Positions 42,477 to 51,669 of a stretch of 64,000 bases of DNA are shown here, piece after piece. Every line of letters begins with the position of its first letter. Within the stretch, counting starts at the first letter, position 1. The notes under the pieces were generated by a model. It was not told the DNA's origin and searched no databases. It saw only the letters and a program-made list of their open reading frames with translations. Position numbers and translations under genes: made by a program. The stretch covers positions 372,001 through 436,000 of the forward strand of contig NZ_CP150145.1 of assembly GCF_037963835.1 (NCBI RefSeq). Reading direction: 5' to 3'. This stretch comes from Paenibacillus sp. FSL H8-0332. GTDB taxonomy: Bacteria > Bacillota > Bacilli > Paenibacillales > Paenibacillaceae.

Positions 42477-43436
42477 CTACAGCTGAGGCACTTCAGTCTT
42501 CAGATACTGCTCAGCCGCATCGTCCAGCAGGTAGCCGTTACTCTTCATCAGCTTCATGAAGCCGTCAAGCTTCTGCAGGAAGGCGCTTGTACTGCTGTTC
42601 TTGGCCAGGATGCTGGTGTAGGCCTTCTGCGCCTCCAGATCCATCTCCAGATTATCGTAATGGAAGAGCGGGGTGTTGTTCTGGCCGTAGAAGGTGTTCA
42701 CAGCATACTGGTTATACAGCTTCTTGACGGCTTGTACCCGGTTGGATTTGGGATAGGTCTGAATGAATTGCTCCTGGGTCAGCGCACGGTCGGCCACCTC
42801 GCCCCAGGCAATGATCAGCCCGTTATCCTTGGAAGGAGGCAGATCTGATTCAGCCGCCATAATGGAAATATAACTGCTGATATCCTCCGTTACATAAGGC
42901 TTATATTTGTGGTAAGCCGCATAATCAATCACCGGGTAAAAGGTGCCCTCGGCGGTATCCAGCTTGTACCCGCTCTCTCCCGCACTTTGCAGCAGGGCGC
43001 GCAGGGCAGCGTTCTCCGTACTCTCGGCCAGCTTCGCCATGCTGACTCCCCCTCTATAGACGGTGAGGAGCTTCCGCTGGACATCGCTGCTGCTGAACTT
43101 CTTCTCCCAGGAGGGGAGGAGAGCCTTATGCAGGTTCTCGAGCTTCAGGGTCAGCACTGTCGCCTGATAGGGAGTGACCGCATACAGCTTCGTCTTCATG
43201 TAAGCAATGGCTCCCGGAAGGTTGCCGCTGGACAGCAGCGGGAGCGCGCCTTTGTAGACCGCTTCCGCATGGCTGAGGGCGGCTGCTCCGCTTCCGGCAG
43301 TCTTAGCGCCTGCAGCTGCTCCGGAAGTGCCTGTCCGGCTACTTGCACTGCTTGCCGCACCGGCCGGAACGGATAGGCCTGCCTGAAGCCCCATGAGCAG
43401 GGCGATTGCGGCGGATAGAACGACACGCTTTTTCAT
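42477..43436 (-). CDS. Secreted protein of unknown function
   Basis: 319 residues with a clear signal peptide (MKKRVVLSAAIALLMGLQ..., cleavage near PAGAASS) and a Ser/Gly/Ala/Thr linker (~28-50). The rest is mostly alpha-helical and lacks cysteines, metal motifs or known repeats; it ends TEVPQL. AGGAGGAG is positioned just upstream of the ATG on the minus strand. I do not recognise the family. It is 41 bases downstream of the DUF1129-like gene on the same strand, so the two may be co-expressed at the cell envelope. Confidence 0.7.
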   Translation of the reverse strand: MKKRVVLSAAIALLMGLQAGLSVPAGAASSASSRTGTSGAAAGAKTAGSGAAALSHAEAVYKGALPLLSSGNLPGAIAYMKTKLYAVTPYQATVLTLKLENLHKALLPSWEKKFSSSDVQRKLLTVYRGGVSMAKLAESTENAALRALLQSAGESGYKLDTAEGTFYPVIDYAAYHKYKPYVTEDISSYISIMAAESDLPPSKDNGLIIAWGEVADRALTQEQFIQTYPKSNRVQAVKKLYNQYAVNTFYGQNNTPLFHYDNLEMDLEAQKAYTSILAKNSSTSAFLQKLDGFMKLMKSNGYLLDDAAEQYLKTEVPQL

Positions 43437-43477
43437 TCAAGTCTCCTCCTGTGTGGAATAGATATGGGATACAGCCT

Positions 43478-44140
43478 CTAAGATGGGAAGAATATCAATT
43501 TCAGCCCCAAACCTCCGGCAGCCGCCAGAACCAGACTGACCCAGGGCGAGACCCTGATTACCGGGAACAGATTGTCCAGGAATATACCGGCGAATACCGC
43601 AACCACGGCAATTCCGATGTAGATGCCGAGGCCCTTGATGTCGAAGGTCTTGGGCTTCGGACTGTCGTCCTCCGACAAGGAGGTCATCCATTTCATAATC
43701 AGTTCAACCAGCAGGATGGAGCCTGCGCCGACGACAACCAGCGTGAATATACTGAGCTGGCCGAAGATTTCCTGCGGGCCGCCGCTCCACTGCGCAATCA
43801 GGCCGGCAATGCCCATCGTCCCGAACAGCAGGGTCAGTGCGGACCAGGAGATCAACAGGGAATTCTTCAGCCGGCTGCGCGGAGTGCGCCTGGGGGCGCT
43901 ATCCATCACCGCTTTGAAATAATCACCAGGCTTCTCGCCAAAAACCTGCTTGGCATGCTTGCCCTTGGCTTGTCCCTTCAGCAGCAGCTCAGCCGCCTCA
44001 AGCAGCAGCTCCTCTGCACGTACAGCATCTACTGAACTGGCGCGCATCGCCAGAATCATATCTTCGAAATAAGAGCGGTTAGACGGCGTCATCTGCTCCC
44101 GCAGCAGGTTGTTCTGCTTAATCATAGCTTTGACTTTCAT
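43478..44140 (-). CDS. DUF1129-like membrane protein
   Basis: 220 residues. A charged N-terminal cytoplasmic part (~1-100) contains LTPSNRSYFEDM-like sequence (MTPSNRSYFEDMILAMRAS) typical of the DUF1129/YoyJ-like Bacilli family. Four hydrophobic segments follow (~103-125, 135-155, 175-195, 200-218). Function unknown. GGAGGT lies 13 bases before the chosen ATG, which is slightly far; an ATG five codons in (MIKQNN) is an alternative start. Confidence 0.65.
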   Translation of the reverse strand: MKVKAMIKQNNLLREQMTPSNRSYFEDMILAMRASSVDAVRAEELLLEAAELLLKGQAKGKHAKQVFGEKPGDYFKAVMDSAPRRTPRSRLKNSLLISWSALTLLFGTMGIAGLIAQWSGGPQEIFGQLSIFTLVVVGAGSILLVELIMKWMTSLSEDDSPKPKTFDIKGLGIYIGIAVVAVFAGIFLDNLFPVIRVSPWVSLVLAAAGGLGLKLIFFPS

Positions 44141-44325
44141 AGTGTGAACCTATACCTCCAGCATTGAGTGATCAGGATACCTTCAACCTAGAGTATACGT
44201 TTGTGTACCAGCCGTGTGCAAGGACAACGTTCGTTCACGAGGGTCTGAATAATCCTTTTGGAAGAGTAAACACTGAAGAGGTGGTGGCTTCACCAACTAT
44301 AGCTAGAGGGAAGGCAGGGAGCGTT

Positions 44326-44526
44326 ATGGAACAGGAGAACAAGCAGGAACCCGGCAAGGCTGTGAACGACGGCACCGCGCCTGCACCAACTAATGATGTG
44401 GGGGACTGGGGCAATTCTGACGGCTTCAGCCTATGGGATGCTGCGGGGCAGGGCCAGGAGAACGGGCTCGAGGATTGGGAAGGCCGGCAGGAGACGCACG
44501 ATATGTTCCACGACAGCTATGACTGA
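44326..44526 (+). CDS. Small acidic hypothetical protein
   Basis: 66 residues from ATG 44326 with GCAGGGAG (44313-44320) upstream; the frame is open back to 44164, where a 120-residue form could start. The sequence is acidic and Gly/Asp/Trp-rich (DVGDWGNSDGFSLWDAAGQ, ending DMFHDSYD), without signal peptide or known domain. It is followed by a hairpin terminator. I do not recognise it; it could be a small cytoplasmic or spore-associated protein. Confidence 0.5.
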   Translation: MEQENKQEPGKAVNDGTAPAPTNDVGDWGNSDGFSLWDAAGQGQENGLEDWEGRQETHDMFHDSYD

Positions 44527-44540
44527 GTGATGCCTAAGCG

Positions 44541-44588
44541 GACAGGGCCTCTTTTGCTCCTACGGGAGTGGAAGGGGCCTTTTCTATA
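44541..44588 (+). terminator. Terminator after the small acidic protein gene
   Basis: Imperfect hairpin with GGGCC...GGGGCC outer arms and CTCC-TAC-GGGAG at the tip, followed by TTTT. Confidence 0.65.
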
Positions 44589-44729
44589 ATCGGGCTGAAT
44601 GAATCGGCGGGCTACATGCTTATTGACAAGAAATTAGCGCAGATATTATAATAGAGGCATAAATCATACTAAATTAATCGGAATTATTATAATTTAAAAT
44701 AAATCAGCATTTCAGGGGAGGACGCCGCA

Positions 44730-45560
44730 ATGGAACGGAATATCATCATCCGGCATAACGGAGAGGAATTGACAGCGAGCATACACTACCCGGCCGCAGA
44801 CCGGGCAGGGACAGGACGGTGCAAGAACCGGGTGCCGCTTGCCGTGATCTGCCACGGCTTCGTGGGCAGCCGGATCGGTGTCGACCGGATCTTCGTCAAG
44901 GCAGCCCGTGAGCTGGCGCAGGATGGCTATATGGTGATCCGCTTCGATTATGCGGGCTGCGGGGAGAGCAGCGGCAATTACGGCAGCGAGGATATGGAGT
45001 CGATGATCGGGCAGACACGGGCGGTGCTGGATTACGGTATCAGCTCAGCAGATGTGGACCCGCAGCGTGTAACGCTAATCGGCCATAGTCTGGGCGGCGC
45101 GGTGGCGCTGCTGACCGGTGTCCGTGACCGGCGGGTGAAGAACCTGGTACTCTGGTCAGCCGTCGGCTATCCCTTCAATGATATCGTCAAGATTGTCGGA
45201 AGAGAAGCCTTTGACCGGTCGGTGAAGAGCGGAGTAGCCGATTATGCCGGCTATTCGTTCACTCCGGTATACTTCAATTCCCTGGCCGCCTTCCAGCCGT
45301 TCCAGGAGGCGGGGAAATTCAGCGGCGATGTGCTGGTCATCCACGGAACCTCCGATGATGTGATCCCTGTAGACTATGCGTTCCTCTACCAGAAGCTGTT
45401 CTGGACCCGTCCGGAAGGACGGTGCGACAAGGAGATTATTTTCCAGGGCGATCATACCTTCTCTTCGGGTCCGGCCCAGGAGCAGGTGCTGAAGCGCACC
45501 CGGGATTGGATGAACCAGCAGGAGCACCTGCAGGAGGAATGGCAGAACTGGATGATATAG
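44730..45560 (+). CDS. Alpha/beta hydrolase
   Basis: 276 residues. The nucleophile elbow is GHSLGG (~112-117), the acid is in HGTSDDVIPV (~205-215) and the base in QGDHTFSS near 243. The oxyanion-loop ICHGFVGSR near 36 supports an esterase or peptidase of the acylaminoacyl-peptidase-like/BD-FAE group. Cytoplasmic, no signal peptide. GGGGAGG (44714-44720) precedes ATG 44730. Substrate cannot be deduced. Confidence 0.82.
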   Translation: MERNIIIRHNGEELTASIHYPAADRAGTGRCKNRVPLAVICHGFVGSRIGVDRIFVKAARELAQDGYMVIRFDYAGCGESSGNYGSEDMESMIGQTRAVLDYGISSADVDPQRVTLIGHSLGGAVALLTGVRDRRVKNLVLWSAVGYPFNDIVKIVGREAFDRSVKSGVADYAGYSFTPVYFNSLAAFQPFQEAGKFSGDVLVIHGTSDDVIPVDYAFLYQKLFWTRPEGRCDKEIIFQGDHTFSSGPAQEQVLKRTRDWMNQQEHLQEEWQNWMI

Positions 45561-45645
45561 GAGCGGTAAACGCACTCGCAATGACTGGGAATAAGCTGTA
45601 AAATAAAGGGGCAGACCATGACTTGGAAATGGAGGCTCCCATCCT

Positions 45646-46422
45646 ATGAAATTACCGGCCTTTTTTATTGCGCACGGCTCCCCGTTGCTGGTTCTTGAGG
45701 ATAACGACTATACGCGTTTCCTGCAGCGGATGGGTTCTGATCTGGGGAAGCCCCGCGGCATTGTGATCTTCTCAGCCCATTGGGACAGTCCCGAGCAGCT
45801 GATTACAGTGGACGCACAACATGAAACGCAGCATGATTTCTACGGATTCCCGGAAGAGATGTATCAGCTGAATTATCCTGCTCCAGGTGATCCCGCACTC
45901 AGCAGCCGTATTTCGGAACTGTTCAAGGACCATAATCTGCCCCATCAGCCAGTGCTCAGCCGGGGGCTGGATCATGGCGCCTGGGTCATCCTGAGCAAAA
46001 TGTTCCCGCAGGCGGATATCCCGGTCGTGGCCTTATCCGTGGATTCGCTCCGCTCGCCTGAGGAGCAGTATAGCATCGGACGGATGCTTGCCCCGCTGCG
46101 CGACGAAGGCATCCTCCTGATCGGCAGCGGCGGCCTGGTTCACAACCTCAGATTGCTGAAGCAGAAGGATCAGCCGGAGCAATGGGCGCTTGACTTCGAC
46201 GGGTGGATTGCAGAGCGGCTTGAGGCTTGGGATCTTCCGTCCCTGTATGCCTATGAGAAGCAAGCACCGCATGTCAGGGAAGCCGTACCTACCTATGGTA
46301 AGGAACATTTCATCCCGCTTTTCTACGTAATGGGTGCAGCCGATGAAGGTAGACAGGCACAGCTAATGATTCAGGCCTACCAATACGGTACGCTCAGCTT
46401 GAACTGCTGGATGCTTGACTAA
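45646..46422 (+). CDS. LigB-type extradiol ring-cleavage dioxygenase (4,5-DOPA dioxygenase family)
   Basis: 258 residues. Metal-binding histidines are in FIAHGSPLLV (~7-16), SAHWDSPEQL (~45) and RGLDHGAWVIL (~108), the pattern of DODA/YgiD proteins that open catechol rings with Fe or Zn. The GSGGLVHNLRLL motif lies near 160. Cytoplasmic. The bacterial physiological substrate is often unknown; the family name is firm, the DOPA substrate is not. A terminator follows. Confidence 0.85.
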   Translation: MKLPAFFIAHGSPLLVLEDNDYTRFLQRMGSDLGKPRGIVIFSAHWDSPEQLITVDAQHETQHDFYGFPEEMYQLNYPAPGDPALSSRISELFKDHNLPHQPVLSRGLDHGAWVILSKMFPQADIPVVALSVDSLRSPEEQYSIGRMLAPLRDEGILLIGSGGLVHNLRLLKQKDQPEQWALDFDGWIAERLEAWDLPSLYAYEKQAPHVREAVPTYGKEHFIPLFYVMGAADEGRQAQLMIQAYQYGTLSLNCWMLD

Positions 46423-46437
46423 TATAAGAATGAATAG

Positions 46438-46472
46438 AGGGTACAGCTGCTATATGGGCTGTACCCTTTTTC
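46438..46472 (+). terminator. Terminator after the extradiol dioxygenase gene
   Basis: GGGTACAGC and GCTGTACCC form a perfect nine-bp stem followed by TTTTT. Confidence 0.93.
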
Positions 46473-46591
46473 TGCTGCCGTTTCCACTTGACTCAAGACA
46501 AACTCTGCCAGCTATGATTAAATGAAGGAAGCGAGTTTCATAGAAGAGCATCGAGAGAAGCAAGCTGTAACTTACGATTAGGAGGAACAAC

Positions 46592-47710
46592 GTGTCTATA
46601 CCGATGAACCGTTATGTATCCCGTCCTGTATATGCTCTGGTCCTTGCTGCTGCACTGCTCTCTGCCTGTAGTAACGAGCAGGCCAGCCCTGTGCCTGTAC
46701 CGACGTCTGCACCTACAGCAGCACCAACCTTGGAACCGTTGCCGACAGAGGCGGCGGAGCAGACAGCGACCCCTGCGCCTGCTGCCGGAGCGGTCTCCGG
46801 CTTAACGGGCCTGGCAGCTGAGGAGGGAAGCCTGCCCCGGCCGCTTGCGGTCATGATCAATAATGCCCCGGCGGCCCGGCCGCAGTCCGGGATCAGCGAG
46901 GCGGATGTTCTGTATGAGGTGCTGGCTGAAGGCGGGATTACCCGGCTGATCGGTATCTTTCAGAGTCATGCCGGAGTTGTGAAGATCGGGCCGATCCGCA
47001 GTATCCGCCCGTATCTGCTGGATATCGGCGAGAGCTACGGCGGCGTAACGGTCCATGCCGGAGGCAGTCCGGACGCTTATGCCATTCTGCAGCGGCAGAA
47101 GAAGGCGGATATGGACGAGATCGGCCGTGCGGGAGCTTACTTCTGGCGGGACAAGGAACGCAAGGCACCGCATAATCTATACAGCAATGCCGCTAAGCTG
47201 CGGGAGGGTGCAGCGAAGCTGGGCTATGCGGAGAGCGTGAAGGTGCCCGGTTTTCTTTTCAACGATCCGGATTACATCCCGGTGGAGGGCACCCCGGCGC
47301 TGGAACTGAGTGTCAACTTCCTGCTGAAGAGCTATAATGTCGGGTACAAATATAACGCAGAGCAGCGCACGTATGCCCGCTGGGTGAACGGCAAGCCGCA
47401 TCTGGATCTGAATAATAACCGTCCGGTGGAAGCGGCGAACATCATCGTGATGGGTTCGGACCATAAGGTGCTTGATGATATCGGCAGACTTCAGGTGGAT
47501 ACGGAGCTGGGAGGCGAAGCGGTGCTGTTACAGCGCGGCGTCTCTATTAAGGGCAAATGGTCGCGCAGCCCCGGAGACATCATCCGGTTCGTGAAGAAGG
47601 ACGGTAAGGAGGCGCTGATGTTCCCGGGATTGACACATATTCTGATCGTGCCGAACAGCCCTTCGTTCAGCAGTCATGTCGAATATACGCTGGCGCCAGC
47701 GTCCCGCTAA
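46592..47710 (+). CDS. DUF3048 (YerB-like) lipoprotein
   Basis: 372 residues from GTG 46592 with AGGAGG (46580-46585). The lipobox LLSAC places the lipidated cysteine near 27. A Pro/Thr/Ala linker (~30-65) is followed by the DUF3048 domain: PLAVMINNAPAARPQSGISEADVLYE, then RLIGIFQSH and IGPIRSIRPY in the first half and a second conserved block near the C-terminus. These are surface-anchored proteins of unknown function related to B. subtilis YerB. (The long motif is cited as two adjoining halves, PLAVMINNAPAARPQ and SGISEADVLYE.). Confidence 0.88.
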   Translation: MSIPMNRYVSRPVYALVLAAALLSACSNEQASPVPVPTSAPTAAPTLEPLPTEAAEQTATPAPAAGAVSGLTGLAAEEGSLPRPLAVMINNAPAARPQSGISEADVLYEVLAEGGITRLIGIFQSHAGVVKIGPIRSIRPYLLDIGESYGGVTVHAGGSPDAYAILQRQKKADMDEIGRAGAYFWRDKERKAPHNLYSNAAKLREGAAKLGYAESVKVPGFLFNDPDYIPVEGTPALELSVNFLLKSYNVGYKYNAEQRTYARWVNGKPHLDLNNNRPVEAANIIVMGSDHKVLDDIGRLQVDTELGGEAVLLQRGVSIKGKWSRSPGDIIRFVKKDGKEALMFPGLTHILIVPNSPSFSSHVEYTLAPASR

Positions 47711-47813
47711 GTCCGGCCGGGGAATTGAATGTTCGGATGACTATTTTCGCAAGTTACAGGGAATTGTTATTATAGTGTAAAAAAGTTCGGTTTTTTGTCT
47801 TCTATCCCTTCTG

Positions 47814-47833
47814 TTGTTATGTTAAGATAACAA
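47814..47833 (+). promoter_or_regulatory. Palindrome upstream of the phosphate transport pair
   Basis: TTGTTAT-GTTAAG-ATAACAA: a perfect seven-base inverted repeat with a six-base spacer, 82 bases before the DUF47 gene. It resembles a dimer operator. No regulator can be named. Confidence 0.4.
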
Positions 47834-47915
47834 GGGTTGTCATTCATTTTCATGCTGTTTACATATGGGTGGCTGCATTTTTCACGGCAATTTTATGTAA
47901 AGGGGTTTAAGGCTA

Positions 47916-48533
47916 ATGAGGTTTAGAAAAAAGGATATATTCTTTGAGACGCTGGAAAACATGGCTGACACCATTGTTCAGGCGGCCGATTATTTCGCTC
48001 AGAATATCTCGACTCTAGAGGGCAATGTGGAGAACTTCGCCGGGGTGATGAAGAAATACGAATCCCAATGCGATACGTACACGCACACTGTCATCAAGGA
48101 ACTCAACAAAACGTTCATTACGCCGCTGGAGCGTGACGACATCATGGATCTGATCACCAGCATGGACGATGTTATTGATGGTCTGGAGGCCTCTGCTTCG
48201 CGTTTCTATATGTATAACCTGCTGGATGCGGATGAGTATATTATTCAATTCGCTGAGATTCTCCGCCAGTGTGCGTATGAGATCCAGAAGGCGGTTCATT
48301 TGCTCTCCCAGAAGAAGCTTCTGGCGATCCGGGAATACACCATCCGCCTGAATGATCTGGAGAACCAGGGCGACGAGGTCCTGCGTATCTGCACCAAGGT
48401 CCTGTTCGAGACTGTGAAAGACCCGATTGAGCTGATTAAGCGCAAAGAATTGTATGAGCGGCTTGAGACCACCACAGACAAATGTGAAGACGTAGCCAAC
48501 ATGCTGGAATCGATCATCATGCGTAACTCATAA
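47916..48533 (+). CDS. DUF47 (PhoU-like) phosphate transport regulator
   Basis: 205 residues, all helical, with MDDVIDGLEASASRFYMY and LESIIMRNS motifs of the DUF47/YkaA family. These PhoU-like proteins are encoded next to Pit transporters and modulate phosphate uptake. The pit gene begins 12 bases after the stop. AAAGGGG (47898-47904) precedes ATG 47916. The metal-binding acidic residues repeat twice, as in PhoU. Confidence 0.9.
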   Translation: MRFRKKDIFFETLENMADTIVQAADYFAQNISTLEGNVENFAGVMKKYESQCDTYTHTVIKELNKTFITPLERDDIMDLITSMDDVIDGLEASASRFYMYNLLDADEYIIQFAEILRQCAYEIQKAVHLLSQKKLLAIREYTIRLNDLENQGDEVLRICTKVLFETVKDPIELIKRKELYERLETTTDKCEDVANMLESIIMRNS

Positions 48534-48545
48534 GGGGCCTCAAAT

Positions 48546-49535
48546 ATGGATACATCTATATATATATTAGGATTTGTTATATTTCTTGCACTGGCGTTCG
48601 ACTTCATCAACGGGTTCCATGATACTGCCAATGCCATTGCTACCTCTGTCTCCACACGTGCGCTGAAGCCGCGTACAGCCATCATGCTGGCTGCAAGCAT
48701 GAACTTTATCGGAGCGCTGATGTTTGAAGGCGTTGCGAAGAAAATCGGCGGCAGCATTGCCGATCCGGCAACCCTGGATAACGGGATAGATATTCTTATT
48801 GCGACGCTTATCGCAGCGATTATCTGGAATCTGTTAACCTGGTGGCTGGGAATTCCATCCTCATCCTCTCATGCGCTTATCGGAGCTTTGGCCGGTGCGG
48901 TATATGTAGGTGCAGGTTCAGAGAACGTTAAATGGCATGGCTTCATTGAGATTGTGGAGGGGCTGATCTTCTCCCCGCTCATTGCGTTTGTTATTGGTTA
49001 TATCGTCATGATGATCCTGAAATGGATCTTCGCGAAGCATAGTCCGCATACGGTCAATAAAGGATTCAGATCCATGCAGGTGATTACGGCAGCCTTGCAA
49101 TCCTTCACGCATGGTACGAATGATGCCCAGAAGGCTATGGGGATTATCACCTTTGCGCTTGTAACCTCAGGACGGCTGGATACCATGCATGTTCCGCTCT
49201 GGGTTAAGATCGCAGCCGCTACATCGATGGCGCTCGGAACGTCTATCGGCGGCTGGAAGATTATTAAGACGATGGGCACGAAGATTTTCAAAATCGAGCC
49301 GATTAACGGCTTCGCGGCGGATATTTCGGCGGCCTCTGTTATTTTCACAGCCACGCTGCTGCATCTGCCGGTAAGTACGACACATGCTATTACTTCATCC
49401 ATACTGGGTGTAGGTTCAGCCAAGCGCTTCTCCGCTGTCAAATGGGGAGTGGCCGGACGGATCGTGGTTACCTGGTTCATTACCATTCCGATCAGCGCCT
49501 TGCTGGCGGGAGTGATCTTCAAGCTCTTCTTCTAG
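48546..49535 (+). CDS. pit: Inorganic phosphate transporter, PiT family
   Basis: 329 residues with about ten membrane segments. The two internally repeated PiT signatures are GFHDTANAIATSVSTRAL (~21) and FTHGTNDAQKAMG (~187). It imports metal-phosphate with protons. It overlaps no gene but is 12 bases from its DUF47 partner, so the two form an operon. A terminator lies 27 bases after the stop. Confidence 0.94.
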   Translation: MDTSIYILGFVIFLALAFDFINGFHDTANAIATSVSTRALKPRTAIMLAASMNFIGALMFEGVAKKIGGSIADPATLDNGIDILIATLIAAIIWNLLTWWLGIPSSSSHALIGALAGAVYVGAGSENVKWHGFIEIVEGLIFSPLIAFVIGYIVMMILKWIFAKHSPHTVNKGFRSMQVITAALQSFTHGTNDAQKAMGIITFALVTSGRLDTMHVPLWVKIAAATSMALGTSIGGWKIIKTMGTKIFKIEPINGFAADISAASVIFTATLLHLPVSTTHAITSSILGVGSAKRFSAVKWGVAGRIVVTWFITIPISALLAGVIFKLFF

Positions 49536-49867
49536 ATGGGAACAGAATAGATTGCCTGGACAAGATGTCGCAGAAGCCACGAATGGCTTTAGGACATCTT
49601 TTTTTGCGTTCAGCGGTAAGCCTCGGCCTAAGAGTGGGTTCTTTGATTTTTCAAGCGAGAAATGTCACAAAAAGTCACAACAACTCGATAAAAAAAGTTA
49701 ATAGGCGTTCGAAGAAAATGAAATACATAACATGACTAAAAGAAAATAACATATAGTAAATTAATTTTGCGTAGTATTATGTAGGATTTGGTAGTCTCTG
49801 AAGTAAGGTTTGTTTTAAGTGTTACCATTGCTGACAAACATCCGATTAGACAAAGGAGGCCAAGCCG
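49536..49867. other. 332-base gap with terminator and AT-rich leader
   Basis: The first part holds the pit terminator (49562-49605). The rest is AT-rich and probably carries the promoter and leader of the glutamine transporter operon. TCACAAAAAGTCACAACAAC (49664-49683) contains a short direct repeat GTCACAA. No gene is supported. Confidence 0.6.
49562..49605 (+). terminator. Terminator of the pit operon
   Basis: Outer arms AGATGTC/GACATCT and inner AAGCC/GGCTT, followed by a run of T. Confidence 0.85.
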
Positions 49868-50596
49868 TTGATCGACTTTCATCAGGTAGACAAACATTAC
49901 GGACAATTCCATGTACTGAAGGGCATTGACATGCATGTTCAGGAAGGGGAAGTAGTTGTTGTAGTCGGTCCTTCCGGCTCCGGCAAGAGCACGATGCTGC
50001 GCTGCATTAACCGTCTGGAGACGATCACGAGCGGCGGATTAACCGTGGACGGTATAACTGTAAACGAACGCAAGACAGATATCAATACCCTGCGTAAAGA
50101 GATCGGAATGGTCTTCCAGCACTTCAACCTGTACCCGCACAAAAAGGTAATTGATAATATCACGCTGGCTCCGGTGAAGGTGCTGGGCTTAAGCAAAGCG
50201 GAAGCGGAGAAGACCGCAATGTATTACCTGGAGAAGGTCGGCATTGCCGACAAGGCGCAGTCCTATCCTTCCCAGCTATCCGGCGGACAGCAGCAGCGGG
50301 TGGCTATTGCCCGGGGGCTGGCGATGAAGCCGAAGATCATGCTGTTCGACGAGCCGACCTCGGCGCTGGACCCGGAGATGGTCGGGGAGGTGCTGGATGT
50401 CATGCGTGCTCTAGCCCGAGAGGGCATGACGATGGTCGTGGTGACCCATGAGATGGGCTTCGCCCGCGAGGTGGCGGACCGGGTCATCTTCATGGATCAG
50501 GGACAGATCGTGGAAGAGGCGGAGCCGGAAGCCTTCTTCGCTAGCCCGAAGGAAGAGCGGACGCGAACTTTTCTCAGCCGTGTATTAAGCCATTAA
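49868..50596 (+). CDS. glnQ: Polar amino acid ABC transporter ATP-binding protein (GlnQ-like)
   Basis: 242 residues from TTG 49868 with AGGAGG (49854-49859). Walker A is GPSGSGKST (~37-45), the signature LSGGQQQR (~138) and Walker [15 protein letters not shown] (~160). The sequence pattern ([22 protein letters not shown]) is that of the glutamine/glutamate importers. It powers the importer with the binding protein and two permeases encoded downstream. Substrate is inferred from the family and from the adjacent GlnKL-like pair. Confidence 0.9.
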   Translation: MIDFHQVDKHYGQFHVLKGIDMHVQEGEVVVVVGPSGSGKSTMLRCINRLETITSGGLTVDGITVNERKTDINTLRKEIGMVFQHFNLYPHKKVIDNITLAPVKVLGLSKAEAEKTAMYYLEKVGIADKAQSYPSQLSGGQQQRVAIARGLAMKPKIMLFDEPTSALDPEMVGEVLDVMRALAREGMTMVVVTHEMGFAREVADRVIFMDQGQIVEEAEPEAFFASPKEERTRTFLSRVLSH

Positions 50597-50629
50597 ACTA
50601 AAAATATAGGAATCCGGGGAGGAAACAAA

Positions 50630-51484
50630 ATGAAAATGTCCAAGAGCTTCAAGGTGTTAAGTGTGCTGACGATTGCGGCCATGCTGGTCATTGCCGGGTG
50701 CGGCAACAACAAGGGCAAGAATGAACCTGCGGCAGGCGGCAATGCAGCCGGAGGGGCAGCTGCTGACTCTGAGGCAATTGCCAAGATCAAGGAGCGCGGC
50801 AAGCTGCTCGTCGGTGTGAAGTTCGATACCCGTCTGTTCGGTCTGAAGGACCCGGCCTCCGGCAACGTGGAAGGCTTCGACATCGATATTTCCAAGGCCA
50901 TCGCCAAAAAAATCCTGGGTGACGAGAATGCCATTGAGCTGAAGGAGGTCACCTCCAAGACGCGCATTCCGATGCTGAATAACGGCGAGATCGATATGGT
51001 GGTGGCTACCATGACCATTACGGAAGACCGCAAGAAGGAAGTAGATTTCTCCGACGTCTATTTCCAGGCCGGTCAGTCCCTGCTGGTGAAGAAGGGCAGC
51101 CCAATTACAGGTCTTGCGAGTGTTACCAAAGATACGAAGGTCCTCGGCTCCAAGGGGGCAACCTCGATCAAGAATATCAAAGAGAAGGTGCCGGGCGTAA
51201 CCGTGCTTGAATTCGATAACTACCAGGATGCCTTCAGCGCGCTCAAGGCGGGTCAGGGCGATGCGCTCACTACGGATGATGCGATTCTGTACGGGATGGC
51301 CTCCCAGGACCCCGGATTTGAGGTAGTAGGGAAGCCATTCACCGATGAGCCTTACGGCATTGCGGTCCAGAAAGGCAACGCCGATGTAGTTAAGGCGATT
51401 AATGATACACTGGCTGAACTGAAAGCAAATGGGGAGTATGATGCCATCTATTCGAAGTGGATTGGTAAAGCTCCGGCCAAATAA
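50630..51484 (+). CDS. glnH: Glutamine-type ABC transporter substrate-binding lipoprotein
   Basis: 284 residues. The lipoprotein signal ends in VIAGCGNN (Cys near 24), followed by a Gly/Ala linker and a type II periplasmic-binding fold: GKLLVGVKFDTRLFG, VEGFDIDISKAIA and the C-terminal NDTLAELKANGEYDAIYSKW. The pattern fits glutamine/glutamate/aspartate binding proteins. GGGGAGGAAA (50617-50626) precedes ATG 50630. A 185-base gap with alternative hairpins separates it from the first permease. Confidence 0.88.
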   Translation: MKMSKSFKVLSVLTIAAMLVIAGCGNNKGKNEPAAGGNAAGGAAADSEAIAKIKERGKLLVGVKFDTRLFGLKDPASGNVEGFDIDISKAIAKKILGDENAIELKEVTSKTRIPMLNNGEIDMVVATMTITEDRKKEVDFSDVYFQAGQSLLVKKGSPITGLASVTKDTKVLGSKGATSIKNIKEKVPGVTVLEFDNYQDAFSALKAGQGDALTTDDAILYGMASQDPGFEVVGKPFTDEPYGIAVQKGNADVVKAINDTLAELKANGEYDAIYSKWIGKAPAK

Positions 51485-51550
51485 GCTGTTCCAAGCAAGG
51501 GCTTGCTGCATACAAGGTAAGAACGAATAAATCGGTTTCACACGAATTTC

Positions 51551-51616
51551 TCGTAGAAACGGTAACGCCTTGTCTAAGGACGGCAACGCCGTTTCTACTT
51601 GTTTGTAGAAACGGCT
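51551..51616 (+). repeat. Two mutually exclusive hairpins in the glutamine transporter operon
   Basis: GTAGAAACGG occurs at 51553-51562 and 51605-51614, with its exact complement CCGTTTCTAC at 51589-51598 between them. The middle arm can therefore pair with either side. The downstream pairing extends to 11 bp (GCCGTTTCTAC/GTAGAAACGGC) with a six-base loop. The upstream one encloses a small CCTT/AAGG hairpin. No T-run follows. Confidence 0.8.
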
Positions 51617-51669
51617 GTCATGCCGGGCAGGGACCGGACTCATCTATAGGTAAAGGCAGGTGAACATTG

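Noticed and set aside
49606..49867. GlnL-type binding site (TTTTGT direct repeat) before glnQ
   Set aside because: No convincing pair with correct spacing was found; only scattered TTTG-like matches occur.
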